Source of the DNA: Leucobacter allii
GTDB lineage: Bacteria > Actinomycetota > Actinomycetes > Actinomycetales > Microbacteriaceae
Assembly (NCBI RefSeq): GCF_022919155.1
Contig: NZ_CP095045.1
Location: forward strand, 248,001 to 312,000
Length of the DNA stretch: 64,000 bases
Reading direction: 5' to 3'
The notes under the pieces are model-generated. The model saw only the letters and a program-made list of their open reading frames with translations, was not told where the DNA came from and ran no database searches. Below are positions 24,500 to 33,161 of the stretch, piece by piece (the first letter of the stretch is position 1; every line of letters begins with the position of its first letter). The position numbers and the translations under genes are program-made.

Positions 24500-25432
24500 A
24501 TGAGCAGTGCAGATGTCGTCGTCTACTCGGCACCCGGCATCGAACTCGCTCTGCCGTTCGACCGCGAGCGAGAAACGGTGTGGGCCTCCCAATCTCAGAT
24601 CACGCAGTTGTTCGGCATCAGCGTGTCGAGCGTTTCGCGACACATCCGCAATGTGCTCGCCGATGAGGAGGTCGATGCCGAAAGCAATTTGCAGAAAGTG
24701 CAAATTGCTTCCGCCGATCGGCCGGTGACGCTGTACAGCCTCGATGTGATCCTTGCGGTGGGGTACCGTGCGAACTCTGCGAGCGCAATCGGTTTCCGTC
24801 GTTGGGCGACGGGAGTGCTCCGAAGGTACGTGCTCGACGGGGTCGCCGCCAACGCCCGACGACTGGAACAACTCGGTGCGATCGTGCGCGTACTCGAACG
24901 CACGAGCGACGAGCTCGTCGCGGGCGTCGCGGAGGTGCTGAGCGCATATCTGCCGAGTCTGCGACTCTTGCGAGCGTACGATACCGGGGTATTCGACGTG
25001 CTGGGGAGCACCTCACCGAAGTGGGTGCTCACGCTCGATGAGGCTCGCGGGGTGATCGCCGAAGTGGCCGCAGAGTTTCCGGCGGACACGATGTTCGGGA
25101 AGGAGCGCTCAGCGGGACTCGCCGGTGTGATCGGCGCGGTGTATCAGGGATTCGAGGGGAACGATCTCTATCCCACCGTCGAGGAGAAGGCCGCGAATCT
25201 GCTGTACCTGACGGTGAAGGATCACCCGCTCTCCGACGGGAACAAGCGCAGTGCGGCGGCGCTCTTCGTGCATTTTCTGGCGAAGAACGGTGCGCTGTTC
25301 GACGTCCAGGGTGCTCCGAGAATCTCGAACAACGCGCTCGCGGCGATCACGCTCATGGTCGCGGTCAGTGATCCGAAGGAGAAGCCCCTCATGGTCGCCA
25401 TGGTCACCCGCATGCTCAACGAGGAGGCATAG
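24500..25432 (+). CDS. RhuM-family protein with C-terminal Fic/Doc-like domain
   Basis: 310-aa protein. The N-terminal part (about 1-130) has the RhuM virulence-protein sequence: a DNA-binding-like segment WASQSQITQLFGISVSSVSRHIRNVL and LYSLDVILAVGYRANSASAIGFRRWA. The C-terminal part (about 170-310) has a Fic motif DHPLSDGNKRSAAALF with the catalytic His and the phosphate-binding GN. Fic proteins usually AMPylate or otherwise modify proteins, and RhuM/Fic genes are often carried on islands. The gene is less GC-rich than its neighbours and separates pcaF from its likely regulator, with its stop directly adjoining the IclR start. It looks acquired. Whether it is a toxin without a visible antitoxin is unknown. 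Confidence 0.88.
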   Translation: MSSADVVVYSAPGIELALPFDRERETVWASQSQITQLFGISVSSVSRHIRNVLADEEVDAESNLQKVQIASADRPVTLYSLDVILAVGYRANSASAIGFRRWATGVLRRYVLDGVAANARRLEQLGAIVRVLERTSDELVAGVAEVLSAYLPSLRLLRAYDTGVFDVLGSTSPKWVLTLDEARGVIAEVAAEFPADTMFGKERSAGLAGVIGAVYQGFEGNDLYPTVEEKAANLLYLTVKDHPLSDGNKRSAAALFVHFLAKNGALFDVQGAPRISNNALAAITLMVAVSDPKEKPLMVAMVTRMLNEEA

Positions 25433-26206
25433 GTGCCGGCGCCCGACGCGCCCGCCGACTTCGTCCAGTCGCTCGCGCGGGGGCTCGCGGTGATCCGCGC
25501 CTTCGACGCCGAGCACCCCGCCCTGAGCCTCAGCGGGGTGGCGCGACGCGCCGGGATCCCCGCGGCGGCGGCCCGGCGCTTCCTGCGCACGCTGGAGTCC
25601 CTCGGGTACGTCCGCGCCGACGGTCGGGAGTTCGCGCTCACGCCCCGAGTGCTCGAGCTCGGCTACGGCTACCTCTCGGCGCTCTCGCTGCCGGAGGCGA
25701 TGCAGCCCCACCTCGAACGGCTCTCGGCCGAGGTCGGGGAATCCGTGTCGGCCGCCGTGCTCGACGGCGCCGACGTCGTCTACATCGCGCGCGTGCCCAC
25801 GCGGCGCATCATGAGCGTGTCGATCACCCTCGGCACCCGCTTCCCGGCGACCGCGACGAGCATGGGGCGCGTGCTGCTCGCGGCGCTTCCCGACGCCGAG
25901 CTCGACGCGGTGCTCGCCGCCTCCGAGCTCGCGCCGCTCACCCCGCAGACGCTCGTCGACCCCGCGCGGCTCCGGCGGCGCATCGCGGAGGTCCGGGAGC
26001 GGGGCTGGGAACTCATCGACGGCGAGCTGGAGGCGGGGCTGCGCTCGGTGGCCGTCCCGGTGCGGGGCCGCGACGGACGGGTGGCCGCGGCGCTCAACGT
26101 GTCGACGAGCGCGACGCGCGAGACCCGGGACGGGCTGCGGGATCGGATCCTGCCGCTCGCGCAGGGCGCGGCGGCGGCGATCGAGACGGACCTGCGGCTG
26201 CTCTGA
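25433..26206 (+). CDS. IclR-family regulator, PcaR/PcaU-like
   Basis: 257-aa IclR regulator: N-terminal winged helix (about 10-65: SLARGLAVIRAFDAEHPALS, ARRAGIPAAAARRFLRTLES) and C-terminal effector domain (SVSAAVLDGADVVYIARVPT, SMGRVLLAAL, GWELIDGELEAGLRSVAVPV). The ELIDGELEAGLRSVAVPV block is typical of the PcaR/PobR/PcaU group that responds to beta-ketoadipate or protocatechuate. GTG 25433 follows the Fic stop directly, with GAGGAGG upstream, so it now shares a transcript with that gene. The tandem boxes at 21669-21701 are its likely target. Confidence 0.9.
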   Translation: MPAPDAPADFVQSLARGLAVIRAFDAEHPALSLSGVARRAGIPAAAARRFLRTLESLGYVRADGREFALTPRVLELGYGYLSALSLPEAMQPHLERLSAEVGESVSAAVLDGADVVYIARVPTRRIMSVSITLGTRFPATATSMGRVLLAALPDAELDAVLAASELAPLTPQTLVDPARLRRRIAEVRERGWELIDGELEAGLRSVAVPVRGRDGRVAAALNVSTSATRETRDGLRDRILPLAQGAAAAIETDLRLL

Positions 26207-26233
26207 GCCGGGGGTCCCGTCGCCGATCCGCCG

Positions 26234-26284
26234 CGCCCGAGCGCCGCCGCGAAGGCCCGTCTCAGACGAGCCGGCGCTCGGGCG
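26234..26284. terminator. Bidirectional stem-loop between convergent genes
   Basis: CGCCCGAGCGCCG (26234-26246) and CGGCGCTCGGGCG (26272-26284) form a perfect 13-bp stem with a 25-nt loop. The right arm lies inside the last codons of the aldo/keto reductase gene. It sits between the ends of the IclR gene and the convergent reductase gene and probably ends transcription from both sides. Confidence 0.68.
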
Positions 26285-27275
26285 AGACGCGGTAGGTGTC
26301 CTCGGCGTCGCGGTTCGGCGCGTCGCCGAGCGCCGCGTCGATCGCCGCCATCGTGTCGGCGTCGAGTGTCACGCCCGAGGCCTTCACGGTGTCGGCGAGC
26401 TGCTCGGGCCGCGAGGCCCCGACGAGCGCCGCCGCGACGTTCGGATTCTGCAGCACCCAGGCGATGGCGAGCTGCGGCATCGTGAGCCCGGCCTCCTCCG
26501 CGATCGGCCGCAGGCGCTGCACGGCCTCGAGGATGTCGTCGCGCAGGAACTTCTGGATGAACTCGGCGCCGCTCTTGTCGTCCGTCGCGCGCGAGCCGGC
26601 GGGCACGGGCCGGCCGGGGAGGTACTTGCCCGAGAGCACGCCCTGGGCCATCGGCGACCAGACGATCTGCGAGATGCCCAGCTCCTCGGAGGCGGGCACC
26701 ACCTTGCCCTCGATGACGCGGTGCAGCATCGAGTACTGCGGCTGGTTGGAGATGAGCTGGAATCCGAGCTGCTGGGCCAGCGCGTGGCCGGCGCGCAGCT
26801 GCTCGGCGGTCCACTCCGAGACGCCGATGTAGAGGGCCTTGCCCTGCCGCACGATGTCGGCGAAGGCCTGCATGGTCTCCTCGAGCGGCGTCTCGTGGTC
26901 GTAGCGGTGGGCCTGGTAGAGGTCCACGTAGTCGGTGCCGAGGCGCGCGAGCGAGCCGTCGATCGACTCGCGGATGTGCTTGCGGCTGAGCCCGTTGTCG
27001 TTCGGGCCCATCGGACCGGTCGGGAAGTAGACCTTCGTGAAGATCTCGAGGCTCTCGCGCCGCTGCCCCGACAGCGCCCGGCCGAGCACGGCCTCCGCGG
27101 CGGTGTTCGCGTAGACGTCCGCGGTGTCGAACGTCGTGATCCCCGCATCGAGCGCGGCGTGGACGGTGCGCACCGCGGCGTCGTCCGCGACCTGCGAGGC
27201 GTGCGTGATCCAATTGCCGTACGTGATCTCGGAGATCTTGAGGCCGCTGTTGCCGAGGAATCGATAGTTCACCAT
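26262..27275 (-). CDS. Aldo/keto reductase
   Basis: 337-aa NADP(H)-dependent oxidoreductase with the AKR (beta/alpha)8 barrel. The catalytic set is visible: Asp and Tyr in FDTADVYANTAAEA (about 50-60), Lys in EIFTKVYF near 88, and His in YQAHRYD near 125; the C-terminal NADP-site region ESN-type residues are in LIVGASRPEQL. It belongs to the YghZ/Kv-beta-like branch. Start ATG 27275 overlaps the stop of the dehydroshikimate dehydratase gene upstream by 7 nt, so it is co-translated with the quinate/shikimate gene. It may reduce or oxidise a sugar-like or quinate-like intermediate. Confidence 0.92.
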   Translation of the reverse strand: MVNYRFLGNSGLKISEITYGNWITHASQVADDAAVRTVHAALDAGITTFDTADVYANTAAEAVLGRALSGQRRESLEIFTKVYFPTGPMGPNDNGLSRKHIRESIDGSLARLGTDYVDLYQAHRYDHETPLEETMQAFADIVRQGKALYIGVSEWTAEQLRAGHALAQQLGFQLISNQPQYSMLHRVIEGKVVPASEELGISQIVWSPMAQGVLSGKYLPGRPVPAGSRATDDKSGAEFIQKFLRDDILEAVQRLRPIAEEAGLTMPQLAIAWVLQNPNVAAALVGASRPEQLADTVKASGVTLDADTMAAIDAALGDAPNRDAEDTYRVSPERRLV

Positions 27276-29065
27276 GAGGTCAACTGTAGGGCCGCTACGC
27301 GTTGCGCCGCCAGGCGGATCGGCGCATCGGTCGCGCCGTATCCTCGGTAGTCGTCGATGCGCTGCACGATCTCGAGGAATACTCCTCCGATCGTCGGCGT
27401 GTAGCCGTGGATGAACGCTCCGGCGTCGTCACGATCGAAGAGGAGCCCGAGACCGCGGAGTCGGGCGCCGAACGCCGGGTCAAGGGCGAAGCGCGCCGCG
27501 AGATCGTCGTAGTAGTTGTCGGGGACGGGCAGAAATTCCATGCCCCGCTGTCGTGCGGCGGACGCGACCGCGACGGCGTCGTCGACGCGGATCGCGAGGT
27601 GACGCGGGAGTGCGGGGGCCGCCGGAGGGGCGAGGTTCATCGCCAAGCGCACCGCCCCGTCGGCGCTGCGCATCACGACGCTGCGGACCAAGCCCAGCGG
27701 GCCCGGCACCTCTGAGCTTGCCTCGGCTTCGAGGCCGAGGACGCCGGCCCCGAAGAGCACCGTTTCGTCGAAGTCCTGCCAGGGGCTCGTGAGGTTGACG
27801 TGGTCGACGATCCCGAGCAGGCCGTCGGCGGAAGCCAAGCCGCCGCCGAACTCTGCACGCCAACTCGCGCTCGCCGGGCCGTCCGCCCAGTAGACCTCGG
27901 TGCCGTCCGGGGCGAAGACCGCGGGGAGCTCCTGGTCCCCTGCAGAGATCCGCCGGAACACCGGGGGAGCGCCGATGCCGCGCGCGTGCTCAGCGGCCGC
28001 TTCGGCATCCGCGACGAGCAGGCCAAGCGCGGCGATCCGCGGCTCTAGCCCTCGATCCTGCTCGTTGAGGATGATGCTGGCGTCTCCCGCGGTCCAGAGG
28101 CGGACGGGCTTGCTGCGGTGCCGCCCGGCGAAGGCGAAGCCGAGCCGGTCGAGCATCTCATCGACCGCCGCGAGGTCCTGCCCGGCGATCTCCACGAAGT
28201 CCACGCCGAGCGGGGGCTGTGCGGGCGCGAGACGGCCGGTGCTCCACCCGCCGGCCGCCGCCGCCCGATCCGCCAACCAGCGCAGCGAACGCTGCGCGTG
28301 CTGCGCCGTGCGGCGCACGTCGGTCTGCCTGAACGTGTCATTGAACACCTCGAGCGACAGCGGCCCGTCGTAGCCCGCTCGCAACACGTGACCGAGGAAT
28401 CCGACGAGATCGAATGCGCCCTCGCCGGGAAACAGGCGATGGTGACGGCTCCACGACAGCACGTCGAGATCCAGCGCCGGAGCATCCGCGAGCTGCAGGA
28501 AGAAGAGCTTCTCCGCGTCGATGGACTCGATCTCAGACGGATCGTGCCCACGCGAGAGGATGTGGAAGCTGTCGAGGCAGAGGCCGAGATTGGGGCGATC
28601 CGCCAGCTGGACGAGTCGCCACGCGTCACGGTAGTCGCTGACGTACCGTCCCCAGGCGAGCGCCTCGTAGGCGATGCGGATCCCGTGCTCGGCAGCGAGG
28701 TCGGCGAGGGCGCCGAGCTGCGCGGCAGCGACGGTCTCATCGGCCACCGTGGCGGTCGCGACATTGCTGCAGAGCAGCACGAGACGGGTCCCCAGACGCT
28801 CCATGAGTTCGAACTTCGCCTCCGCTCGGCGGAGGTTCTCCTCGAAGAGTCCCGTGCTCACGCCCTCGATGTCGCGCAGGGGCTGGTACATGTCGATGCT
28901 GAGCCCGAGGCGGCGACAGAGCGCCTGGATCTCCTCGGGTGATTCGAAGGCCGCCAGGAGATCGGCCTCCATGATCTCGACGCCGTCGAAGCCCGCCGCG
29001 GCGCAGGCGTGGAGTTTCTCGGTGAGGCCGCCGGAGAGGCAGACCGTGGCAATGGAGGTGCGCAT
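27269..29065 (-). CDS. quiC: 3-Dehydroshikimate dehydratase, QuiC/QsuB-type two-domain protein
   Basis: 598-aa enzyme converting 3-dehydroshikimate to protocatechuate. The N-terminal half (about 1-270) is a sugar-phosphate-isomerase-like barrel with metal ligands in AYEALAWGRYVSDY (Glu), LCLDSFHILSRG (Asp, His) and LSLEVFND (Glu). The C-terminal half (about 285-598) is a vicinal-oxygen-chelate domain like hydroxyphenylpyruvate dioxygenases (VDHVNLTSPWQDFDETV, GVFLEIVQRIDDY). The neighbouring dehydroquinase and shikimate dehydrogenase genes support the role. ATG 29065 has no ribosome site, and the promoter at 29072-29100 places the transcript start at the ATG, so the mRNA is probably leaderless. 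Confidence 0.92.
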   Translation of the reverse strand: MRTSIATVCLSGGLTEKLHACAAAGFDGVEIMEADLLAAFESPEEIQALCRRLGLSIDMYQPLRDIEGVSTGLFEENLRRAEAKFELMERLGTRLVLLCSNVATATVADETVAAAQLGALADLAAEHGIRIAYEALAWGRYVSDYRDAWRLVQLADRPNLGLCLDSFHILSRGHDPSEIESIDAEKLFFLQLADAPALDLDVLSWSRHHRLFPGEGAFDLVGFLGHVLRAGYDGPLSLEVFNDTFRQTDVRRTAQHAQRSLRWLADRAAAAGGWSTGRLAPAQPPLGVDFVEIAGQDLAAVDEMLDRLGFAFAGRHRSKPVRLWTAGDASIILNEQDRGLEPRIAALGLLVADAEAAAEHARGIGAPPVFRRISAGDQELPAVFAPDGTEVYWADGPASASWRAEFGGGLASADGLLGIVDHVNLTSPWQDFDETVLFGAGVLGLEAEASSEVPGPLGLVRSVVMRSADGAVRLAMNLAPPAAPALPRHLAIRVDDAVAVASAARQRGMEFLPVPDNYYDDLAARFALDPAFGARLRGLGLLFDRDDAGAFIHGYTPTIGGVFLEIVQRIDDYRGYGATDAPIRLAAQRVAALQLTSW

Positions 29066-29071
29066 GGCGAC

Positions 29072-29100
29072 AATGTACCAAATGGTTAATAATTTGTCAC
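29072..29100 (-). promoter_or_regulatory. Promoter of the dehydroshikimate dehydratase operon
   Basis: Reading the minus strand, GTGACA (complement of 29095-29100) and TACATT (complement of 29072-29077) are spaced by 17 nt. The -10 ends 6 nt before the ATG at 29065, predicting a leaderless transcript. The -10 lies within the first of two 21-nt direct repeats. Confidence 0.62.
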
Positions 29101-29161
29101 CGCGGCATCCGTCGACTTGACGACCGACGTGAACGCCCTTAATGTACTATCTGGTTAGTAA
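29072..29161. repeat. Pair of 21-nt direct repeats in divergent quinate-gene promoter
   Basis: The stretches 29072-29092 and 29141-29161 match at 17 of 21 positions (shared AATGTAC, TGGTTA and TAA). They lie 69 nt apart between the divergent dehydroshikimate dehydratase and dehydroquinase genes. One covers the -10 of the minus-strand promoter; the other covers TACTAT (29145-29150), a likely -10 of the plus-strand promoter. Inside the second copy TACTA-N6-TAGTA is an inverted repeat. The arrangement suits one regulator controlling both directions, possibly the TetR protein at 35135. Confidence 0.6.
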
Positions 29162-29181
29162 CAAACGAGAGGCCGACGACG

Positions 29182-29631
29182 ATGTCCCAGCGCGTGCTGG
29201 TCCTACACGGACCGAACCTGAATCTGCTCGGCGCGCGCGAACCGAGCATCTACGGGGAATTCACGCAGCAGCAGCTGATCGACCAGGTCCGAACGGCCGC
29301 CGAGCCGCTCGGGATCGAGGTTGAACTGATCCAGAGCAATCACGAGGGCGCGCTCCTCGACGCTCTCCATGCCGCGCCCGAGCGCTTCGACGGCGTCGTC
29401 TTCAACCCCTCGGCACTTACGCATACCTCCATCGCCCTGCGCGACGCCGTCGCCGCGATCCCCATCCCCGTCGTCGAGGTGCACCTCAGCAATGTCCACC
29501 GTCGCGAGCCCTATCGCGCCGTGTCATTCGTCGCCGAACGCGCCACCGCCACGATCTCCGGGGCCGGCCCCGACGGTTACGCCGCCGCCCTCGTCGTGCT
29601 CGCACGCCGTTTCGCGGGGACCGCCCGATGA
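29182..29631 (+). CDS. aroQ: Type II 3-dehydroquinate dehydratase
   Basis: 149-aa type II dehydroquinase that converts 3-dehydroquinate to 3-dehydroshikimate. The signature VLHGPNLNLLGAREPSIYG carries the catalytic Tyr24, and His81 (SALTHTSIALRDA) and His101 (VVEVHLSN) are active-site residues. The length is normal for the dodecameric enzyme. ATG 29182 has GAGAGG 11 nt upstream. Placement between a dehydroshikimate dehydratase and a quinate/shikimate dehydrogenase indicates catabolic use (QsuC-like) and not aromatic amino acid synthesis. Stop overlaps the next start by 4 nt. Confidence 0.94.
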   Translation: MSQRVLVLHGPNLNLLGAREPSIYGEFTQQQLIDQVRTAAEPLGIEVELIQSNHEGALLDALHAAPERFDGVVFNPSALTHTSIALRDAVAAIPIPVVEVHLSNVHRREPYRAVSFVAERATATISGAGPDGYAAALVVLARRFAGTAR

Positions 29632-30569
29632 CGCCGGATCCGCGCGCGTCTCCGAAGAATGCGGCCGCGCACCCGCGGCACGATCGCGCGATCCGAGTCG
29701 GGCTGCTCGGCGAGGGCATCACAGCGTCGCTGACGCCGCCGATGCATCGTCAAGAGGCGCTGCTGCTCGGGCTCGACTACGAGTACCGGGTGATCGACAT
29801 CGCGGAGACCGGCGAGACCCCCGACGACCTCCCGCGCATCCTCGATCGGGTGCTCGCGCAAGGGTACGACGCGATCAACGTGACCCACCCGTTCAAGCAG
29901 CGCGTCATCGATCACATCGCCGCGCTGAGTCCCTCGGCAGAGCGCCTCGGTGCGGTCAATCTCATCGAGTTCGGCGAGGCCGGCGCCGTCGGGCACAACA
30001 CCGATTGGATCGGCTACCGCGACGCCGTCGAAATCGGTATCGGGGACGTCAGAGGTCGCCGCGTCGTTCAGGTCGGAGCGGGAGGCGCCGGCTCGGCCAC
30101 GGCGTACGCCCTGCTCAGCCTCGGTGTCGGTGAGCTTGCGATCGCCGACGCCGATGCGGCGCGGGCGTCCGAGCTGCTCGCCCGGCTCGCTGGCCCGTTC
30201 CCGGGCGGTCGGGTGCGCGCGATCGCCCTGGACGAGCTGCCCGGCGCGTTCTCCCGCGCCCACGGCGTCGTGCACGCGACGCCCACGGGCATGGCGCTGA
30301 GCCCAGGGCTGCCGTTCGACCCCGAAGCGGTGAACCGTGACGCCTGGATCTCCGAGGTCGTCTACTTGCCGCTCGAGACGCAACTGCTGCGGGCTGCTAC
30401 CGTCCTCGGGCACCGTGTGCTCGACGGCGGCATGATGGCGGTCGGGCAGGCGTACCACAGCCTCCGAATCATCACGGGCCTCGACCCGGATCGGGCGCGA
30501 ATGCGCGCCCACTTCCTCGGCCTCCTCGACGAGCGGAGCGCGCAACTCGGCTCCGCGCCGTCGCCGTGA
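29628..30569 (+). CDS. Shikimate/quinate dehydrogenase, NAD-type (QsuD-like)
   Basis: 313-aa AroE-family enzyme. Substrate-site residues are Lys90 in NVTHPFKQRV, Asn111 in GAVNLIEF and Asp126 in GHNTDWIGY. The nucleotide site is VQVGAGGAGSATAY followed by IADADAARA; the acidic residue in place of the NRT motif points to NAD rather than NADP, as in catabolic QsuD. The first 20 residues are an unconserved extension. It would oxidise quinate and shikimate to dehydroquinate and dehydroshikimate. ATG 29628 overlaps the dehydroquinase stop (ATGA). Confidence 0.92.
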   Translation: MTPDPRASPKNAAAHPRHDRAIRVGLLGEGITASLTPPMHRQEALLLGLDYEYRVIDIAETGETPDDLPRILDRVLAQGYDAINVTHPFKQRVIDHIAALSPSAERLGAVNLIEFGEAGAVGHNTDWIGYRDAVEIGIGDVRGRRVVQVGAGGAGSATAYALLSLGVGELAIADADAARASELLARLAGPFPGGRVRAIALDELPGAFSRAHGVVHATPTGMALSPGLPFDPEAVNRDAWISEVVYLPLETQLLRAATVLGHRVLDGGMMAVGQAYHSLRIITGLDPDRARMRAHFLGLLDERSAQLGSAPSP

Positions 30570-30616
30570 CCTCCCACCCATCCACCCTGCACGACCGACA
30601 CACGAAGGAATCAAAG

Positions 30617-31654
30617 ATGACTCCACGACATCGCATCCACCGCGGACTCCTCACGGGGCTCGCCGTCCTCGCCGTCTCCGCATTTGCGCTGACCTCCTGC
30701 GCCTCGGCGGAGCAGGGCGGCGCCGCGGACGGCGCCGACGACGGCGTCGTCGTCGGCTTCTCCGGCTACACCTTGACCAATCCGTACTTCGCCGGCCTCA
30801 TCACGGGACTCGAGAACGGGGCGGAGGCGCACGGCTTCACTCTGCTGCAGACCAACTCCAACGGGGATAACAACACCCAGGCGAGCGACATCCAGAATCT
30901 CGTCAGCCAGGGCGCCGACTACATCGTCGTGAGCCCGGCAGACGCTTCGGCGATCGTCCCCGCCGTCGAGCAGGCCGCCGAGTCCGGCGCGACGGTGGTG
31001 GCGATCTCGGACACGATCGAATCGGACGCCGTCACGTTCACTGTCGCGATGGACCACGTGCGTATCGGCGAGCAGAGCGCGCAGGGCATCGTCGACTTCC
31101 TGACGGAGAAGTACGGCGAGCCGAAGGGCAAAGTCGTGGAGATGCAGGGCATTGCGGGCAGCGCAGCGGGCGCGGACCGTACGCGCGGGTTCGAGAACGT
31201 CATCGGCGAGTACCCCGGGATCGAGGTGGTCGCGACCGCGGACGGCGGCTTCGACACGGATAAGACCTTCCAGGCGCTCTCGACGATCCTGCAGGCCCAC
31301 CCCGATGTCGACGCCGTCATGAACGCGAACGACAGTGAGGCGCAGGGCGCGACCAAGGCCATCGAAGCCGCCGGCCTCTTCGTGCCCGTCGGTGAGGATG
31401 GGCACATCTTCGTCACCGGGAACGATGCCCCGGCTCCGGCTGTTGCGGACATTCGTGCGAATCGGCAGGACATGACCGTCGCGTCCCATCCGATCCGACT
31501 CGCGGAGCGGGTCATGGACGGCATCGCCGATCTCGAGAGCGGCGAAGACGTCAGCGGGTTCATCGAGTGGCCCGGCATGGTCTTCACGCCGGCCAACATC
31601 GACTCCGACGACGTCGCCGAGTACGGAATCTGGGCGGATGACCTCGACTCCTGA
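30617..31654 (+). CDS. Ribose-type ABC transporter substrate-binding lipoprotein
   Basis: 345-aa periplasmic-binding-protein-like domain of the RbsB type. Lipoprotein signal: MTPRHRIHRG, hydrophobic LLTGLAVLAVSAFALTS and lipobox Cys near 28. The fold is typical: VVVGFSGYTLTNPYFAGLITG, DIQNLVSQGADYIVVSPADA and VVEMQGIAGSAAGADRTRGF. AAGGA precedes ATG 30617. Its 3' end overlaps the ATPase gene by 17 nt. Although the family is known for sugars, the direct fusion with quinate/shikimate genes suggests a polyhydroxylated cyclic acid such as quinate or shikimate. Confidence 0.92.
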   Translation: MTPRHRIHRGLLTGLAVLAVSAFALTSCASAEQGGAADGADDGVVVGFSGYTLTNPYFAGLITGLENGAEAHGFTLLQTNSNGDNNTQASDIQNLVSQGADYIVVSPADASAIVPAVEQAAESGATVVAISDTIESDAVTFTVAMDHVRIGEQSAQGIVDFLTEKYGEPKGKVVEMQGIAGSAAGADRTRGFENVIGEYPGIEVVATADGGFDTDKTFQALSTILQAHPDVDAVMNANDSEAQGATKAIEAAGLFVPVGEDGHIFVTGNDAPAPAVADIRANRQDMTVASHPIRLAERVMDGIADLESGEDVSGFIEWPGMVFTPANIDSDDVAEYGIWADDLDS

Positions 31655-33161
31655 GCCAATCGTGCGCCTCACCGGCGTCTCGAAGACCTACGGGAGCCAC
31701 ACCGTACTCCACGACGTCGGCTTCGCCCTCAGCCCCGGCACCGTGACGGGCCTCGTCGGCGAGAACGGGGCCGGGAAATCGACCGTGATCCGCATCCTCT
31801 CCGGTGCGACGGAGCCCACCGGCGGCTCCGTCGTCCTCGACGGTCGACCGCTGCCTGCGACCACGCGAGGCGTCATCGACGCCGGCATCAGCGTGATCTA
31901 CCAGGAGCTCACGGATGTGCCGGACCTGTCGCTCCTCGAGAACCTCCTCCTCGGCAATCTCGACGCGCGCGCCGGGGTCAAGCGGCACCGCGCGAATCGC
32001 GAGCGGGCGCTCGCCGGACTGCGGGCGGTCGGCCTCGAGTACCTCGAACTCGAGGCGCCGCTGCGCGAGCTCACGATCGCCCAGCGGCAGCTCGCCGAGA
32101 TCGCACGATGCCTCATCCGCGACGCACGAGTGCTCGTGCTCGACGAACCGACGTCCTCGCTGCCCGAGGGCGATGTGGAGACCCTCCTCACCGTCGTCGA
32201 GCGTCTGCGCGCCCAGGGGATGGCGATCCTCTACGTCACCCATCACCTCGACGAGCTCTTCCGGATCGCCGATCGTTTCGTCGTCCTCCGCGACGGGCGC
32301 AAAGTCGCGGAGGGCCCCGCGGGCGAGTGGGATGCGCACTCCCTCGTCCGGACGATGCTCGCCGCGGAGCTCGAGCAGGCCTATCCGTGGCGCGAGCGCG
32401 AACTCGGCGGACGGGTGCTCGACGTCGAGGACCTCGTCGCCCCAGGGGTGCGGGGCGCGTCCCTGGAGGCGCGCGCCGGGGAGATCGTCGGACTCGTCGG
32501 ACTGGCCGGTGCCGGGCGTACCGAGCTCATGCGCGCCATGTGCGGCGTCACTCCTGCGGTCTCCGGTCGCGTGCGGGTCGACGGCGACGCCGTGCGCACC
32601 GGCTCGATCCGCCGATCGATGCGCCGCGGACTCCACTACGCTTCGGAGGATCGCAAACAGGACGGCCTCGTCCTCGACGGCACGATCGAGGCGAATCTCG
32701 TCTACGGCGACTACGGCCGGGTCTCCCGTCTGGGCGTACTGAACGTCCGGGCGCTGACCGAGTACGCTCGCTCGATCGTCGCCCGCTACCGGGTGCGCAT
32801 GCACTCGACGCGGCAGGCGATCGGCGAGCTCTCGGGCGGGAACCAGCAGAAGATCGTCGTGGCGCGCCTCTCGGAGCGCCGGCCGCGGGTCGCCTGCTTC
32901 GACGATCCGACGCGCGGCGTGGATGTCGGGGCCAAGGCAAGCATCTACGAGGAGATCTTCCAACTCGCCGAGCGCGGTGCGGCCGTCCTCGTGAGCAGCT
33001 CGGACACCGACGAGGTCCTCGCCGTCGCCGACCGGGTGTACGTGCTCGCCGGCGGACGCATCATCGCCGAGCGCACTCGAGACACATTCGAACGCGAACA
33101 CATTCTTCACCTGTCCTCTGGGGCAGGTGCGCACGCAGGAGAGAAGACCACGCATGGCTGA
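31638..33161 (+). CDS. Ribose-type ABC transporter ATP-binding protein, two-domain
   Basis: 507-aa RbsA/XylG-like ATPase with two nucleotide-binding domains. Domain 1: Walker A GENGAGKST near residue 41, signature-like ELTIAQRQLAEIAR near 145, Walker B VLVLDEPTSSL. Domain 2: degenerate Walker A GLAGAGRTEL near 288 and full signature LSGGNQQKIVVAR near 399, Walker B-like VACFDDPTRGVD. Such asymmetry is normal in this family. ATG 31638 lies inside the end of the binding-protein gene. It energises the permease encoded next. Confidence 0.93.
   Translation: MTSTPEPIVRLTGVSKTYGSHTVLHDVGFALSPGTVTGLVGENGAGKSTVIRILSGATEPTGGSVVLDGRPLPATTRGVIDAGISVIYQELTDVPDLSLLENLLLGNLDARAGVKRHRANRERALAGLRAVGLEYLELEAPLRELTIAQRQLAEIARCLIRDARVLVLDEPTSSLPEGDVETLLTVVERLRAQGMAILYVTHHLDELFRIADRFVVLRDGRKVAEGPAGEWDAHSLVRTMLAAELEQAYPWRERELGGRVLDVEDLVAPGVRGASLEARAGEIVGLVGLAGAGRTELMRAMCGVTPAVSGRVRVDGDAVRTGSIRRSMRRGLHYASEDRKQDGLVLDGTIEANLVYGDYGRVSRLGVLNVRALTEYARSIVARYRVRMHSTRQAIGELSGGNQQKIVVARLSERRPRVACFDDPTRGVDVGAKASIYEEIFQLAERGAAVLVSSSDTDEVLAVADRVYVLAGGRIIAERTRDTFEREHILHLSSGAGAHAGEKTTHG

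Noticed and set aside
24463..24666. Short plus-strand frame ahead of the RhuM/Fic gene
   Set aside because: No ribosome site of note, no similarity to an antitoxin, and it mostly overlaps the Fic gene in another frame.
29182..30569. Aromatic amino acid biosynthesis role for aroQ and the shikimate dehydrogenase
   Set aside because: They are linked to 3-dehydroshikimate dehydratase and a regulated importer, and the dehydrogenase has an NAD-type acidic residue, all of which point to catabolism.
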